Positions 17,026 to 28,178 of a stretch of 64,000 nt of DNA are shown piece after piece; within the stretch, counting starts at the first letter, position 1; the number at the start of each line of letters is the position of its first letter. A program made the translations under genes and the position numbers. Below the pieces are notes generated by a model, which was given only the letters and a program-made list of their open reading frames with translations, did no database searches and was not told where the DNA came from. The stretch is from VAZQ01 sp963827585. Lineage in GTDB: Bacteria > Pseudomonadota > Alphaproteobacteria > Rhizobiales > Xanthobacteraceae. Where the stretch lies: contig CAWHCK010000027.1 of the NCBI GenBank assembly GCA_963827585.1, positions 52,376 to 116,375 of the forward strand, in the 5' to 3' direction.

Positions 17026-18119
17026 TCACCGTCCTTCGATCATGGTCGCCCATCGCTTGAGCGTGTCGTCCGGCACCAGCGGAAAACCCTGGTAGTCCTG
17101 CCAAAGTTCGATCGAGCTCGCACCAAGAGAAATACCCTTCTTGATGGTGCCTTCGAAATCCTTGGGGGTCTCGTGCAGCGTCTGGAACTGGATCTCGGGT
17201 CCCATTTTCTGCATGACGGCGTAGATCGGAAGGAGGCTCTTCGGCGGGTCGGCATCAAGATCGTGATTATCGAAGACACACCGCCGCCCGATTGCCTGGC
17301 GGCAGGAGCGCATGACCTGCTCGGTGAAGGCAGCGTCACCCATGCCCGGGGTCAAGCCATAAAACGGATTGAGCGAGAGCACGAGCCGTGACGCTTTCCA
17401 CGGCGCGTAGTCGGCAACGGCGTTCGCCAGGCATTGCCGATGCGCCGCGTCCGTGTAGCCGGCCGCCCGCAGCGGATTCGCGACTGTCGGCTCCGTCGGA
17501 AGAAAGAACGGCTCGGCCGTAAACGACATGCAAGAGGTGATCGAGACCTCTCGGATCAGCGGCCGCGTATCGTACTTGGCGGCGAGCTGCTCCTGGAAAA
17601 GCGACCACGCCTGGCGATAGGCGGGGCTCCAGAAGCGGCCGAGGACACGGGGTTTGCCGTTGTGCACGGTTTGGATCGGCGCGCCGCCGCCGAGCTGCAT
17701 GGCCCAGTCCGGCGCCTCGAACCCGCCCCACACCCGCAGCTTGACCGCGAGCGGCCTGAGCGGGATTTCGGGCGTTGTAGGCCCTGACATCAGCCAGGGC
17801 CCGGTCGATGACATTGTTGCTCACCGATCTCGGAGGTAGGTGTCGGTTGGAGTTGCTTCCACGTCGCGATGATCACGAGCCCGCCGAAGATTCCCGGCTT
17901 CGCGTTCAGCGGCTCCAGTGTATTGACCGGGTCGCCGCCTTTGCCGACGAAGCGGTACGCTCCCATGGATACCAGACCGCGGATCGGCGGCTTGATCTCA
18001 GGGTCGGCGGCAAGCGCACCGTTCACCGGCGGCAGCGCCAGCATTGCACAGACCACAAGCAGGCGAGCGCGACTGGTAATCGTGCATCCTCCGTGGGCTG
18101 TCAGGGGCTGCCAGGCCAA
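17026..18119 (-). pseudogene. Exported TIM-barrel, glycoside-hydrolase-like protein, frameshifted at least twice
   Basis: The N-terminal part (signal LLVVCAMLALPPVNGALA, then GLVIIATWKQLQPT) lies in one frame. A middle piece (SNNVIDRALADVRAYNARNP) lies in a second, and the bulk (LAVKLRVWGGFEAPDWAMQL, then REVSITSCMSFTAEPFFLP and PEIQFQTLHETPKDF) lies in a third. Changes of frame are needed near 17820 and 17765. The pieces join into one plausible secreted protein of about 355 residues. The arrangement 'GGLV..W..LQP...ID.AL..VRAYN' is typical of GH5/GH42-like barrels. The true start is uncertain: GGAGG lies just before an ATG in the wrong frame. Confidence 0.55.
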
Positions 18120-18154
18120 AAGCCTCTAGAGCCGTGAACTTCCATCCTGATCGG

Positions 18155-18985
18155 CTATTTCTTTGCCGCGTACGCGCCATTAGCCTTTATGACGGCAGCG
18201 CCTTCCGGACCAGACACGAAATCGATGAACGCCTTCACCTGCGGGGACGGCGCATTCCGGATGACCAGAAAACGTCGCGCTCCAGGCGATAACGTCCGGC
18301 GACGACGTTACCCTCGTTCGGCGCGATGCCGTTCAACGCAAGTGCTTTGATCTTACCCTTGCTGTGCTCGACGACCGTCGTGCTGGTCATGCCGATGGCA
18401 CCCGGCGTCTCCGCGAGCGCCGTGGCCATGTCGCCGGCGCGCTCCAGCACTCTTACGCTGGCGGGAAGCTTCAACGCCTTGAAGCATCCAATTCCGCCAC
18501 GCACGACCTCCACGTCGACCACGCCATCGGGACGCGCCAGAGGAGCGACGGCGAGATCGGAGCCTCCGAAATCTTTCCAGTTGCGCCCCGGCGTCTCATA
18601 AATCATGCAAATCTGCGCGTCGGTCAGGTCGGCGGCACGAACCGTCTCATGGACCGCAAACACCACCGGTTTCATGGCGACGCGGTGGGCAGTCATCCCC
18701 TTGGGGGTGATCTCATCGGCGTTGACGCCGCGACTGGCCATTGCGATGTCGATCTTGCCGGCCGAGAGCGCTTCCAAACGCTCTTTGGGGCCGAGTCCCT
18801 TTACCGACCTCCACCACGACGCCGTGCTTGGCGGTGAAGGCATTGCCCAGTGCTGTGACGAGCGCAGCGGTTCCGGTCGATCCATCGATCATGATCTTTT
18901 GCTGAGCATTTGCGATTGCAGGGTTCGCTGCCGCCGCCAAAACTATCGCCGTCGCGCCGGTAAATCTCAAAGCAAAGGGTGTCAT
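18155..18985 (-). pseudogene. Phosphate-type (PstS-like) periplasmic binding protein, two frameshifts
   Basis: Start at 18985 (MTPFALRFTGA) with GGAGGGGAGT immediately upstream. A signal peptide ends at PAIANAQ, then IDGSTGTAALVTALGNAF opens the PBP domain. One frame change near 18806-18815 (after GVVVEV) leads to KGLGPKERLEALSAGKIDIA. A second near 18262, in a T4 run, leads to FLVIRNAPSPQVKAFIDFV and a stop at 18155. The middle part (CMIYETPGRNWKDFGGSDL) is typical of PstS-like receptors. No permease genes are adjacent, so it may be an orphan receptor. Confidence 0.65.
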
Positions 18986-19229
18986 ACTCCCCTCCTGAGA
19001 AGCTTGTGCCGTGTATTCCCGAGCTGGCGTTGAATGCCGAGCTTCAGTATACACGATTTTACCGGCGGCCGAGTTTTATGGACGGAAAAATGCGCACAGC
19101 CCTGTCCGCGGCTGGGCACTTCGCCGAAGAACCTGAAGAGGTCCGGTGATTGGGGTGGTGGCGTGTCCCCGGCCTGGACATGCGGTCCCAGGGGCCTGGT
19201 CAAGCTCGGTATTGATTCGACCGTCCAGG

Positions 19230-22200
19230 CTACCAAGCGACCCTGGCTCCACCCTTGCCGGCATAGCTCTGGCTGCGGCTTGAGAACTCGCCGTCGAAGC
19301 TGGCGAACAGCCAGGCGTTCGGCCTGATGGCGAGCTTGGCGCCGGCGTCGATGCGGACGGCGTCGCTCGCCGCGCGCGGACCATCGACGGTGAACGCCGC
19401 ACCCGGCAACGCGATGAAGACGGCGTTGATCGCCCGGTTGGGCTTGAACTCGTGCACCCACGACACCCGCGCGTACGGCGACAGCGCCATTCCATTGCCG
19501 AAAGCGAAACGGGTATCGAACTGAGCGCCCACGAATGTCGGCAGCGAGGACGCGCTGATCGAGCCATAGGTCAGGCCGAGCGGGCCCGGGGCGCCGGCCG
19601 GCACCGGGTTCGCTTCGGTGAACCCGTTTTGCCAAAGCTCGGCGAACTGCACGGCAGCAAACGGGGTGACCGCGAACCGGCCGAACGCCTGCTTCGCGCC
19701 CACTTCCACGCGCCCGCTGAAGAGATTGCTGCCGAAGCTGCCCGTCGCCGTCTCGGTCGGGCCGACGCCGGCAATGCTGCGCGTCGTGTCGTTGCGGAAC
19801 GTGCTGAAGCTCAGCGCCCCCGCCGCATAGAACGAGCTCCAGGTCTTGACCCCGTAGCCGCCGAAGTGCGCCGCCTCGAGATGGCCGCTGGTGATGCGAT
19901 CGCGGACCGAGAAATTCGAGCTGCTGCCGCCGCCGGCGAGGCCGATGAGCGTATCGGGGCGTAACTGATAATCGAGCCCGCCGGCGAGGCCCCCGGTGTT
20001 GTGGGTGAGGTCGGCGCTGCCGATGTCGGCTTCCCCAGCAAGCTTCGCGCTGCCGTCAAAGCCGGTGAGCCAGGCCCGCCAGCGTGGCTGGTACGGAGCG
20101 GGCCTGGCGATCTCCTTGAAGGCCGGATGGTCCGACGTCTTGGACTTCCTGGATGGGGCGTATGCCAGCGGCTCCCCGGCAAAAGTGACGCCAGTGACGT
20201 CGACCGTTTCCCCGTTCCGCCAGAACGCGCCCTGATCCATCATGATCGAGGTGAACATGTCAGACGCGCCGAACGCCGTTTCCTGGGTTCCGCTCACTCC
20301 CGACCCGGAGAGCATGTCCAAGGCCGCGGGAATCTCCTTCGCCTGCAAGCCGAACAAAGCCGGCAACGTGCCGCCGCCGCTGTTGAAGGAGTTGTCGAGC
20401 GCCGCGGCAACCGCCGAATGGTGCCTGGTGCGCGCGTGGCGGCGGAGGTCCGACTCCAGGTTCAGGTGCACATCGTGCGGGGTATAGGCGAGGGTGGCGG
20501 TGAAGAAAGCCGGCAGATTGAACGGCGCAAGCGAGTTCGAACGTGCCGGTTCGTCCCCCGGCCGCCGATAGGATCGTGTAGCTGCGCGCCGGGTGGCCTC
20601 CCAGATACGACACCCCCACCGTGCCGGCGAGCGTTGCGGTCCCGCTGACATTGGTGCGGTCGGCGGTATTGCCCTCCACCTCCACCATGTACAGGCTCGC
20701 CGCCGCGAAGACGAGGTTGCCGTTGACCGTGAGCGTGCCAACGGAGTTGCCCGGCGACAGCGTGCCGAGGACCGTCGTCGGGCCCACCGTGCCGTTGCCG
20801 CCCAGCGTACCGCCGAAATTGACGAACACCGGCGAGGACGCGATCGAGCCGTTCACGCTCAAGGTGCCGCCGTTGACCAACGTCGGCCCGCTATAGGTGT
20901 TCGCGGCCGTCAGAATGGTATTGCCGGTCCCGAACTGAAGGACGCCGCCGGTGCCGGAGATGGCGCCGCCGAACGTGTACGTGTCGGAGCGGTTGAAGGC
21001 GAGAACGCCGTTGTCGACGACGTCGCCGAGGATGCTGCCGCTGGCGCCGCCGTTGCCGAGCTGCAGCATGCCGCTGTTGATGGTGGTGCCGCCGGTATAG
21101 GTCGCGTCGCCGGCGATGGTCAGAACGCCGGTACCATATTTGATCAGCGCACGATTGCCGACCGTTCCGTTGGTCAGGAACGAAGCATCGGGCATCGAGT
21201 CGTTGTCGGCAAGCCCGAACTGCAGGACGGTGGCCTGCGGGAAGTAGCTGGTGACGTCATAGAGCGTGAACACGCCGCGGCCGAACGTGCCGACGGCAAG
21301 CACGTCGGCGGCCGGATTGTAGGACAGCGCGCTCACCTGCGAGTTCGGCAATCCCGTGCCGAAGGGCCGCCAGTTCGAGAGAATTCCGGCCGCGTCGCTG
21401 TCGGCGATGGCGATCGTGCTCTGCGCATTGGCGACGTCGTTGAGGCCGCCGACGACGAGCGCGTCGACACCATTGTTGGAGATGAATTCGAGCGCCGTGG
21501 GACGGATGATGCCGGCCGGCAGATTGGCCGTGAGATTGGTAAAGGCTGCGCCCTGGTTCCTGGTGCCGAAAAGATTGGTGTTGTCGGCCACGAAGTAGCG
21601 GTGCTGCGAGCGCGGATCGAGCACGATGCCGGTCGGTGCAGAGGCCTCCGGCTGCTGCGTAGCCAGGCACCGGAACGAGCGAATTTGCTGTCGCCGTGGT
21701 GCTCTGCGACAGGCCCCCGAACGAACCCGCGACGAGCATGTTCGGATTGTCGCGCGTGCCATAGGCGATCTGAAACAGCTACCGCCTCCATCGGAGGTCG
21801 GGCCGAGATCGGTCAGCGTGAGATCGACTGTAGTCGCGGCCGGCCCCTGGGCTCCGGTCAGCGTGTCCTGAGTGACGTAGACGCTGGTGCCGCCAAACGC
21901 CATGCGGGTCGGGTCGACGCGATTGTTCACCCAACGGACTGCTGACACAGCGGCATCAGTGTTGGCACCAGCGACTTATCCGCACATGCGATGCCATTGC
22001 AGGTGACCTTGGTTCCGACTGCAAAGCTCCACCGTATTCGGGCTGACGAAATTCCCGCGCGCGTCGAGTATGATCCGAGCCGGCAAGCCCAGATTATAGA
22101 TACTCGTGTAGAACACCGTCCGGCCCGATGGCTGCAAGGGTCACGTCATTGACAAAAGCATTGACGCCATCGGCGCCCTGGACCGCGTTCCAAAGCGGGG

Positions 22201-23630
22201 CGTTGCGGGCGGACTGAATCGTGACGCCATTGTCCTGTGCCGCCGTGATCAGACGCTTGCCCACGGCGTCATAGCCGACGCTGTAGGTTTCAAATGCCGA
22301 CACGTTGCCACTGAGCCACGACCATACCCCGCTATCGTTATGGGGGTTCGTTCTTGCATAGATCGTGCCGTCGGACGTGAGTATAAGCCGTCCGTTCGCG
22401 TCGAACGCGATGGCGCGCGAGTCGGCGTGAACCGTAGAACCATTGGCCGTGTTCGCATCGATGATGCTGGTGAATGTCATTGTCGCCGCGTCGATCCGAA
22501 ATGCCGACACCGTATCGTTCGCCGAGCCCGCGAGTTCGTCACCGCTCACATAGACCAGGTTCTTGTTATTGGGATCGATCGCTATTGCAGAGTTGACGGA
22601 TCCCTGATTGAGGCCAGGTTCGGTGACGGGTGGCAGGGGAAGCTGGGCCAGGTCGCGCCGGAATTTCCCGACCAAAACAGCCCCGTCACTGCGCTGCCTC
22701 CGTGTCGCCAGATATTCACGACTCCCGGCGGCAACGGCTCCGCCGGGGCCGGTGGCAATCTTCAGGATTGTTTGACGGCCGCCCTGGATCGTCCCGCCGC
22801 TTTGCGCCGCTCCGAACACCTGCGTCCAGGTCGCGCCGGTATCGTTGCTCACGAAGAGCGCGGTTGAGGCATTGCCGGCGGCGGAGGCATTCGGCGCGGT
22901 GACCGCAGCATAGAGCCTGTTTGGATTGTTGGGGTCGCCCGCGATCGAGCTGATCGGCCCGTTGGGCAGGCCCGTGCCCACAGCCCCCGATATTTTGTGA
23001 ACGTGGCGCCGCCGTCCGTGCTGCGATACAGGGCCCCGATATTTCTATCGGCCGCCGAAGCCGGAAATTTCGTAGGTGCCCGCCACCAACACATTGCCGC
23101 GCGCAGCAACCCCGGCCACGCTCTCATTTGCGAGGGTTCCCGCGCCCAAGGAGGTCCAAGTGTTACCCCCGTCCTGCGAATACAAGAGTCCGTTCCGCAG
23201 GCCGCCTGAAGCGGTAAAGAAGCACAGCCGAGACAAACGGTCCCATTGGAGGTGAGGCCCGTGCCCGCGATCAAAGTGTTGCGGGTGGCGTCGGTGGGAT
23301 CGAAGGCGAGACTCGAAATCGAGAGCGACGCCTGCTTGTCGGTGAGCGGCTTCCAGGTCGTTCCGCCGTTCGTCGTCCTCCAGATTCCGCCGCCCGGCGT
23401 GCCGATAAAGAGCGTGTTCGCATCCACGGGGTCGGCGACGACGGGTCCGACCGCGCCGGCAACATGTCCCGTTCGGCGGCGCATCGCGGCTTTGGATGAT
23501 GTCCGTCGGCCCGAAACTCGGAGCCGGGCCCTGCGTCAGAAAATTCTGGTTGACTTGGAGCTTGCGCAGCGGCGGCAGTCGGCAGCGCGAACGCTGCCGC
23601 GATGAAGACTTCACGCAACGGTCTGAACAC
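19230..23630 (-). pseudogene. Giant type V autotransporter with BNR/Asp-box head, heavily frameshifted
   Basis: Reading leftward: signal peptide (VFIAAAFALPTAAAAQ); Asp-box/BNR repeats such as GGIWRTTNGGTTWKPL, GLLYSQDGGNTWTSLG, ALYRSTDGGATFTKY and ALFVSNDTGATWTQVFG; then autotransporter-associated beta-strand repeats (GGTTINSGMLQLGNGGASG, NGGTLSVNGS, GTLSPGNSVGTLTVNG). Last comes a C-terminal beta-barrel domain of about 270 residues ending in a terminal Trp (ARVAW). The pieces lie in all three frames with at least ten changes, near 23575, 23480, 23225, 23045, 22985, 22720, 22625, 22090, 21790, 21660 and 20545. Intact, it would be about 1,460 residues, with a propeller-like surface-exposed passenger. 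As given it cannot be translated. Confidence 0.75.
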
Positions 23631-23904
23631 GACTCGCCCCCGAGCAGGTGCATTCCCCCATTCCTGGTTGCAGTGTGCCGGAAAAAGAATTGAGGTGAAG
23701 TATTATTTTGCCTCTTCGTTCTATTTTTCCCTCGGCTGTGACATTGGAAACACATCCGGCGCATGAAACCCAGCATCCGCGACCTCGACTTACCGCCGAT
23801 ACCGCGCGCCCGCGCTTTATGAGCTGATTTGAAAATTGTAAAAATGTCACGGTTGCAGAATCTTGCATCGACATTGTTGCCAAATGGCCGGCCACCACTA
23901 GACT

Positions 23905-23997
23905 TCGGATGATCACGAACTGCCAGGCTCGTGACAACATTGCTGCACAAGAGAGTCCCCGGTGCCGCCCGCGGCCCCCGGGGCTTTTCTTTTGGGC
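23905..23997 (+). ncRNA. Candidate small RNA ending in an intrinsic terminator
   Basis: No protein is encoded between 23631 and 24042. On the plus strand TTGCCA-N16-TAGACT (about 23878-23904) resembles a promoter, and 90 bases later comes a strong GC hairpin (CCCCGG...CCGGGG with an inner CCGC/GCGG) followed by TTTTCTTTT. Both flanking genes are on the other strand, so this terminator has no protein gene to serve. A trans-acting sRNA is the simplest reading. No Rfam family was recognised. Confidence 0.4.
23954..23993 (+). terminator. Rho-independent terminator, plus strand
   Basis: AGTCCCCGG pairs with CCGGGGCT around an inner CCGC/GCGG stem; the T-rich tail TTTTCTTTT follows directly. The hairpin and tail are among the clearest in the window. 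Confidence 0.75.
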
Positions 23998-24042
23998 CGC
24001 CTCATTTGGCCGCCCTCTGATCGGATTGCCGCACCGTTGCAG

Positions 24043-25686
24043 CTATGTAGGCGACCGCTTCCTTGCGTCTGCGTGGCGCGTGCGCCTGCCGTCGGAGGCG
24101 TCGCGATCCCATGTTCTCTCGGTGACGCCCCGCTCGCGTAGCTTATACTTTTGCACCTTGCCGCTTTCGGTGCTTGGCAGCTCGTTCATGAATTCGAGAT
24201 ATCGCGGGACCGCGAAATAGGGCAGGCGGGGTTCGCAAAACGCAATCAGTTCGGATTCCGTGAGCTGCTGGCCCGGATGGAGAATGACAGCCGCCATCAC
24301 CTCATCCTCCGCAAGCGGCGAGCGAACGGGAAATGCCGCTGCATTCGCGACAGCCGGGTGGCTGAGCAATACCTGCTCGACCTCGAAGGAGGAGATATTC
24401 TCGCCTCGACGCCGGATGGAGTCCTTGAGACGATCGACAAAACGAAAATAGCCGTCGGCCTGGCGGACGACCCGGTCACCGGTGTGGAACCAGAGATTGC
24501 GCCATGCTTCGACGGTCTTCTCGGGCGTACCGAAATATCCGGTTGCGAATGCGAACGGATCATCCGCCCGCACGACAAGCTCGCCGGCCGTATCGTCCGC
24601 CACGTCATTATCCTGATCGTCGACCACGCGGGCCTGGAAGCCTTCGAAAACCGGGCCCATCAATCCGGGCTTCTGGTGCTCTACGGTCGTGCCCAGCACA
24701 AAATTGGTTTCCGTCGAGCCCCAGCCGTCGAGCAAGCGGATCCCGGTGCGTCGCGTGAATTCCTCGTGAAACTGCGCCGGCACGCCGGGCGCGAGCGCGA
24801 TCCGCACCGAATGCGAGGTCTCCTCCGGCGAAACCGGCCGCGAGAGCAGGATCGGCACCATGGCGCCGAGCAGATAGGTGACGGTCGCCCGATGATGGGC
24901 GAGCGAAGAAAAGAATCCGGACGCGGAAAATCTCTTCTCGTAACAAACGCACGAGCCGGTCAAAAGGGCCTGATAGAAGGTGTTGAGCGCATTGGTATGA
25001 AACAACGGCAGGCTCGTGCAGAGGACATCGTCAGTACGCAATTGCAACAGTGATGCCGTGTTGACGGCCCACCAGAAGTATTGTGCCTGTGGACAACACA
25101 CGCCCTTCGACGGGCCGGTGGTGCCGGACGTATAGAGGATCAGCGACAGATCGCCGGGCTGCACCGCAGCGGCCGCGATCCGCTCGCTCCCCCGCGGCAG
25201 CGGGACGGAGCCGATCTCTCCCATGCGGACGTCCGCTGCAGCGCCAATCAGCCAAATGGTTTCGATGGCAAGCTCGCGCGGATCGAGCATCGCGAGATTT
25301 TCGGCATAGGCTGCTTCCATCACCAGGAGCCGTGCACCGCAATTCGATAGAATGTGCTGAAGTTGCGGTCCCCGTGAAGCGACGTTGATCGGAACGGCAA
25401 TGGCGCCGAGCCAGGCGCAGCCGAGGACAACTTCGAGAAACTCGATCCGGTTCGAGCAGATGATGGCAACGCGATCGCCGCCCTGAATGCCGGCGGATTG
25501 CATCGTGCCGGCAAAACGTGCGGCAGCCTCGCATGTGTCGGCGTAGGTCCATGTCGTGTCGCCCGCGGTGACGAGAGGCCGTTGCGCAAATCGCTCGGCC
25601 TGGCGGGTCAGCATCGCCGGCAGCGTGCGATCAGCCGGCGCGAATGATTGCGACCACTGCGTTCGCAACGCCGATGCAGAGATCAT
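24043..25686 (-). CDS. AMP-forming acyl-CoA synthetase/ligase
   Basis: 547 residues, intact. Adenylation-superfamily motifs in order: A3 loop LYTSGTTGPSKGV, A5 GWGSTETNF, A7 WFHTGDRV, A8 hinge DRLKDSIRRRGENIS and the A10 lysine in ESGKVQKYKLRERG. The enzyme loads a carboxylic acid onto CoA through an acyl-adenylate. It lies 5 bases after the ATPase gene of a branched-chain-type importer and is last in that leftward operon. It therefore probably activates the imported acid as it enters the cell. It is closest in style to CaiC-like and medium-chain ligases; the substrate is not predictable. Confidence 0.9.
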   Translation of the reverse strand: MISASALRTQWSQSFAPADRTLPAMLTRQAERFAQRPLVTAGDTTWTYADTCEAAARFAGTMQSAGIQGGDRVAIICSNRIEFLEVVLGCAWLGAIAVPINVASRGPQLQHILSNCGARLLVMEAAYAENLAMLDPRELAIETIWLIGAAADVRMGEIGSVPLPRGSERIAAAAVQPGDLSLILYTSGTTGPSKGVCCPQAQYFWWAVNTASLLQLRTDDVLCTSLPLFHTNALNTFYQALLTGSCVCYEKRFSASGFFSSLAHHRATVTYLLGAMVPILLSRPVSPEETSHSVRIALAPGVPAQFHEEFTRRTGIRLLDGWGSTETNFVLGTTVEHQKPGLMGPVFEGFQARVVDDQDNDVADDTAGELVVRADDPFAFATGYFGTPEKTVEAWRNLWFHTGDRVVRQADGYFRFVDRLKDSIRRRGENISSFEVEQVLLSHPAVANAAAFPVRSPLAEDEVMAAVILHPGQQLTESELIAFCEPRLPYFAVPRYLEFMNELPSTESGKVQKYKLRERGVTERTWDRDASDGRRTRHADARKRSPT

Positions 25687-25691
25687 GGCGA

Positions 25692-26414
25692 TCAGTCCAC
25701 CTTGCCGCCGAGATAGCTTGCGATGACCCGCGGGTCGTGGATGAGGCTTCGTGCCGGGCCGCTGTGAACGATACAGCCGGTTTCGAGAACGTAGCCATAG
25801 TCGGCGGTCTCGAGCGCCGCGCGGGCATTCTGCTCGACCAGCAGGATTGAGACGCCAAGCTCACGCAGTCCCATGACGATGCGAAAGATCTCGCGGACGA
25901 TCAGCGGGGCAAGGCCGAGGCTCGGCTCGTCGAGAAGAAGCAGCCGGGGCTTCGCCATCAGCGCACGCCCGAGCGCCAGCATTTGGCGCTCTCCGCCGGA
26001 CAAGGTGCCGGCCAGTTGGCCGCGCCGCTCGGACAGGCGCGGAAAGCGCGTATAGACGTGCTGCAAATCCCCTTGCACCGCCGCGCGGTCCCTCCAACGG
26101 GTATAGGCACCCAAGACGAGATTGTCCGCCACCGTCATCTCGGTGAAGAGCTCGCGGCGCTCCGGCACCAGGCAGATTCCCCGGCGCACGCGCTCTTCGG
26201 TGATGAGAACGCGAAGGTCTTGCCCCTCATACCAACTCTCGCCTGTGGACGGCAAAAGACCCATGAGGGCCGCAAGCAGCGTCGTCTTGCCGGCGCCATT
26301 CGGGCCGATCACGGTGACGATTTGACCGGTTTGCATGGCAAGCGACACTCCGCTCACGGCTTCCACCTTGCCGTAGCTGACATGCAGGTCCGAGACCGAC
26401 AGGAGCGTTGTCAT
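25692..26414 (-). CDS. livF: Branched-chain amino acid-type ABC transporter ATPase (LivF)
   Basis: 240 residues, overlapping the fused permease-ATPase gene by 4 bases (ATGA). Walker A IGPNGAGKTT, the LivF hallmark VPERRELFTEMTV (usually VPEGRRIF), signature LSGGERQML, Walker B RLLLLDEPSLGLAP and H-loop VEQNA are all visible. It supplies one of the two ATP sites of the HAAT-family importer encoded at 25.7-30.5 kb. Substrates of this transporter class include amino acids, urea, amides and aromatic acids. Confidence 0.92.
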   Translation of the reverse strand: MTTLLSVSDLHVSYGKVEAVSGVSLAMQTGQIVTVIGPNGAGKTTLLAALMGLLPSTGESWYEGQDLRVLITEERVRRGICLVPERRELFTEMTVADNLVLGAYTRWRDRAAVQGDLQHVYTRFPRLSERRGQLAGTLSGGERQMLALGRALMAKPRLLLLDEPSLGLAPLIVREIFRIVMGLRELGVSILLVEQNARAALETADYGYVLETGCIVHSGPARSLIHDPRVIASYLGGKVD

Positions 26415-28178
26415 ACGACACCGCCAAGATAGGCTTCCTGCACGCGCGCGTCGGCGCGGATTTCGGCTGGAAGGCCCTCCGCCAGCTTGGCACCGAAGTC
26501 CATCACGACGATCCGGTCGACCAGGTTCATGACGAACTCCATGTCGTGCTCGACAAGAACGATGGTCATGCCTTCGTTGCGCAAGGTGCGCAGCAGGTCG
26601 GACAGAACTTGCTTCTCGAGGCGGCGCAGGCCGGCCGCGGGCTCGTCCAGAATGACCACGACAGGGTCGGCCGCCAGCGCGCGTGCGACTTCCAGCAGGC
26701 GCTGTTGACCGAGCGGCAAATTGCCGGCCTGTCCGCCTGCCTTTTCACCGAGGCCGACGCGCTTCAACTGCTGCAACGCCTCGACCTTTGCGGATGCTTC
26801 CTCTTCGCGGTCGAGCCGGATTGCCCCCGCGAGAAACCCCGATCGCGTGCGCGAATATGTTCCGAGCAGGACATTGTCGAGCAGCGTCATGTTCGGACGC
26901 AGTTTCACGTGCTGGAACGTGCGCGAAACGCCCTTGGCGGCGATATGACGTGGCGCCAATCTCGTCATGTCGTCGTCGAGGAACAGGATCTGCCCGGCGT
27001 TCGGTTTCGCGGTCCCGGTGATCAGATTGAGGAGCGTGGTCTTGCCGGCTCCGTTCGGGCCGATCAAGCCGAGGACCTCGCCGGACCTGACCTCGAAGCT
27101 CACGTCGTTGACGGCAGCCAATGCGCCGAACCGTTTCGTCGCGCCTTGAATTGTCAGCACGGGCCGGCCGGAGACGGCGGGGCGTGCTCGGCGTGCGAGC
27201 GGCTCCGCCTCCTCCGGAACAGTCAGGCGCGGCGACGGCAGATAGCGGCTGATCATGGGAACGATGCCCGAGCGCGCCTTTTGCAGCAGGACGATGAAGA
27301 GGACGCCGAACACGACAATTTCGAGCTGCGCGCTGTAGCGCGTGAATACGGGAAGGACGTCCTGCAGGACATTCTTGAGCAGCGTGATGATGGCTGCGCC
27401 GACCACCGCGCCGGCGATGTGGCCGGCGCCGCCGACCAGCGCCATCAGCAGCAATTCGATGCCGGGACGCAGGTCGAAGGGCGCCGGGCTCACGTAACGT
27501 TGCATGTGCGCATAGAGCCAGCCGGACAGGCCTGCCAGCAGTCCCGCCAGGACGAAAACGGCAAGCCGCATCCGGAAGAAATCGATCTCGAGGCTTTCCA
27601 CCATGGCGATGCCGCCGCGCAGGCTGCGGATCGCGCGACCCTTGCGCAGAGTCGAGCAGGTTCCTGCACAGAAGCATCACGATACCGAGCAGTCCCCAGA
27701 TGAAGAAGTACATCGCGGTGTTGCCGGCGAGCGAAATCGGCCCGATGGTGAGCGCTGGAATTCCGGATAGCCCGCTGTAGCGCCCAAGCGCATCGATGTT
27801 TCCGAACAGGAAATAGATGGCAATGCCCCAGGCAATCGTGCTCAGCGGCAGGAAGTGACCGCCGAGCCGCAGCGTCGTGGCGCCGAGAACCGTGGCGACG
27901 AGCCCGGTGAGAAGGAGCGCGAGCAGCAAGCCGATCCAGGGGGAGCCGCCGTGCACCGCCGTGTACCAGGCGGTGGCATAGGCGCCGATGCCGACGAAGG
28001 CAGCCTGACCAAATGACGTGAGCCCGCCCACGCCGGTCAGCAGAACGAGACCGAGCGCGGCAAAGGCATAGATGCCGATGTAGTTCATCAGCGTGATGGT
28101 GAAGCCTCCGAAAATCGCGGGCGCGACCACGAGGAAGGCGATGGCGAGACCCAGCAGGATGTGGGACCTCCAGCGCAT
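26411..28178 (-). CDS. Fused LivM permease-LivG ATPase, one frameshift
   Basis: ATG 28178 overlaps the LivH stop (TGATG). The LivM half shows LTGVGGLTSFGQAAFVGIGA, the family signature, and later LLLMALVGGAGHIAGAVVG. It then runs without a stop through a linker near LPSPRLTVPEEAEPL into a full LivG: Walker A IGPNGAGKTT, LPLGQQRLLEVARAL signature, VVVILDEPAAGL and H-loop VEHDMEF. The frame must change once near 27640-27655 (in the LDS-KGRAIRSLRGG region). The product would be about 588 residues. LivM and LivG are separate genes in most bacteria, but fused forms are known. Confidence 0.85.

Noticed and set aside
20593..21945. 450-codon plus-strand frame opposite the autotransporter
   Set aside because: Antisense of Gly/Thr-rich repeats; Arg/Glu/Asp-rich with no domain.
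26408..27703. 431-codon plus-strand frame opposite the LivMG gene
   Set aside because: Composition rich in Arg, Gln, His and Asp typical of the antisense of ABC ATPases; no recognisable domain.
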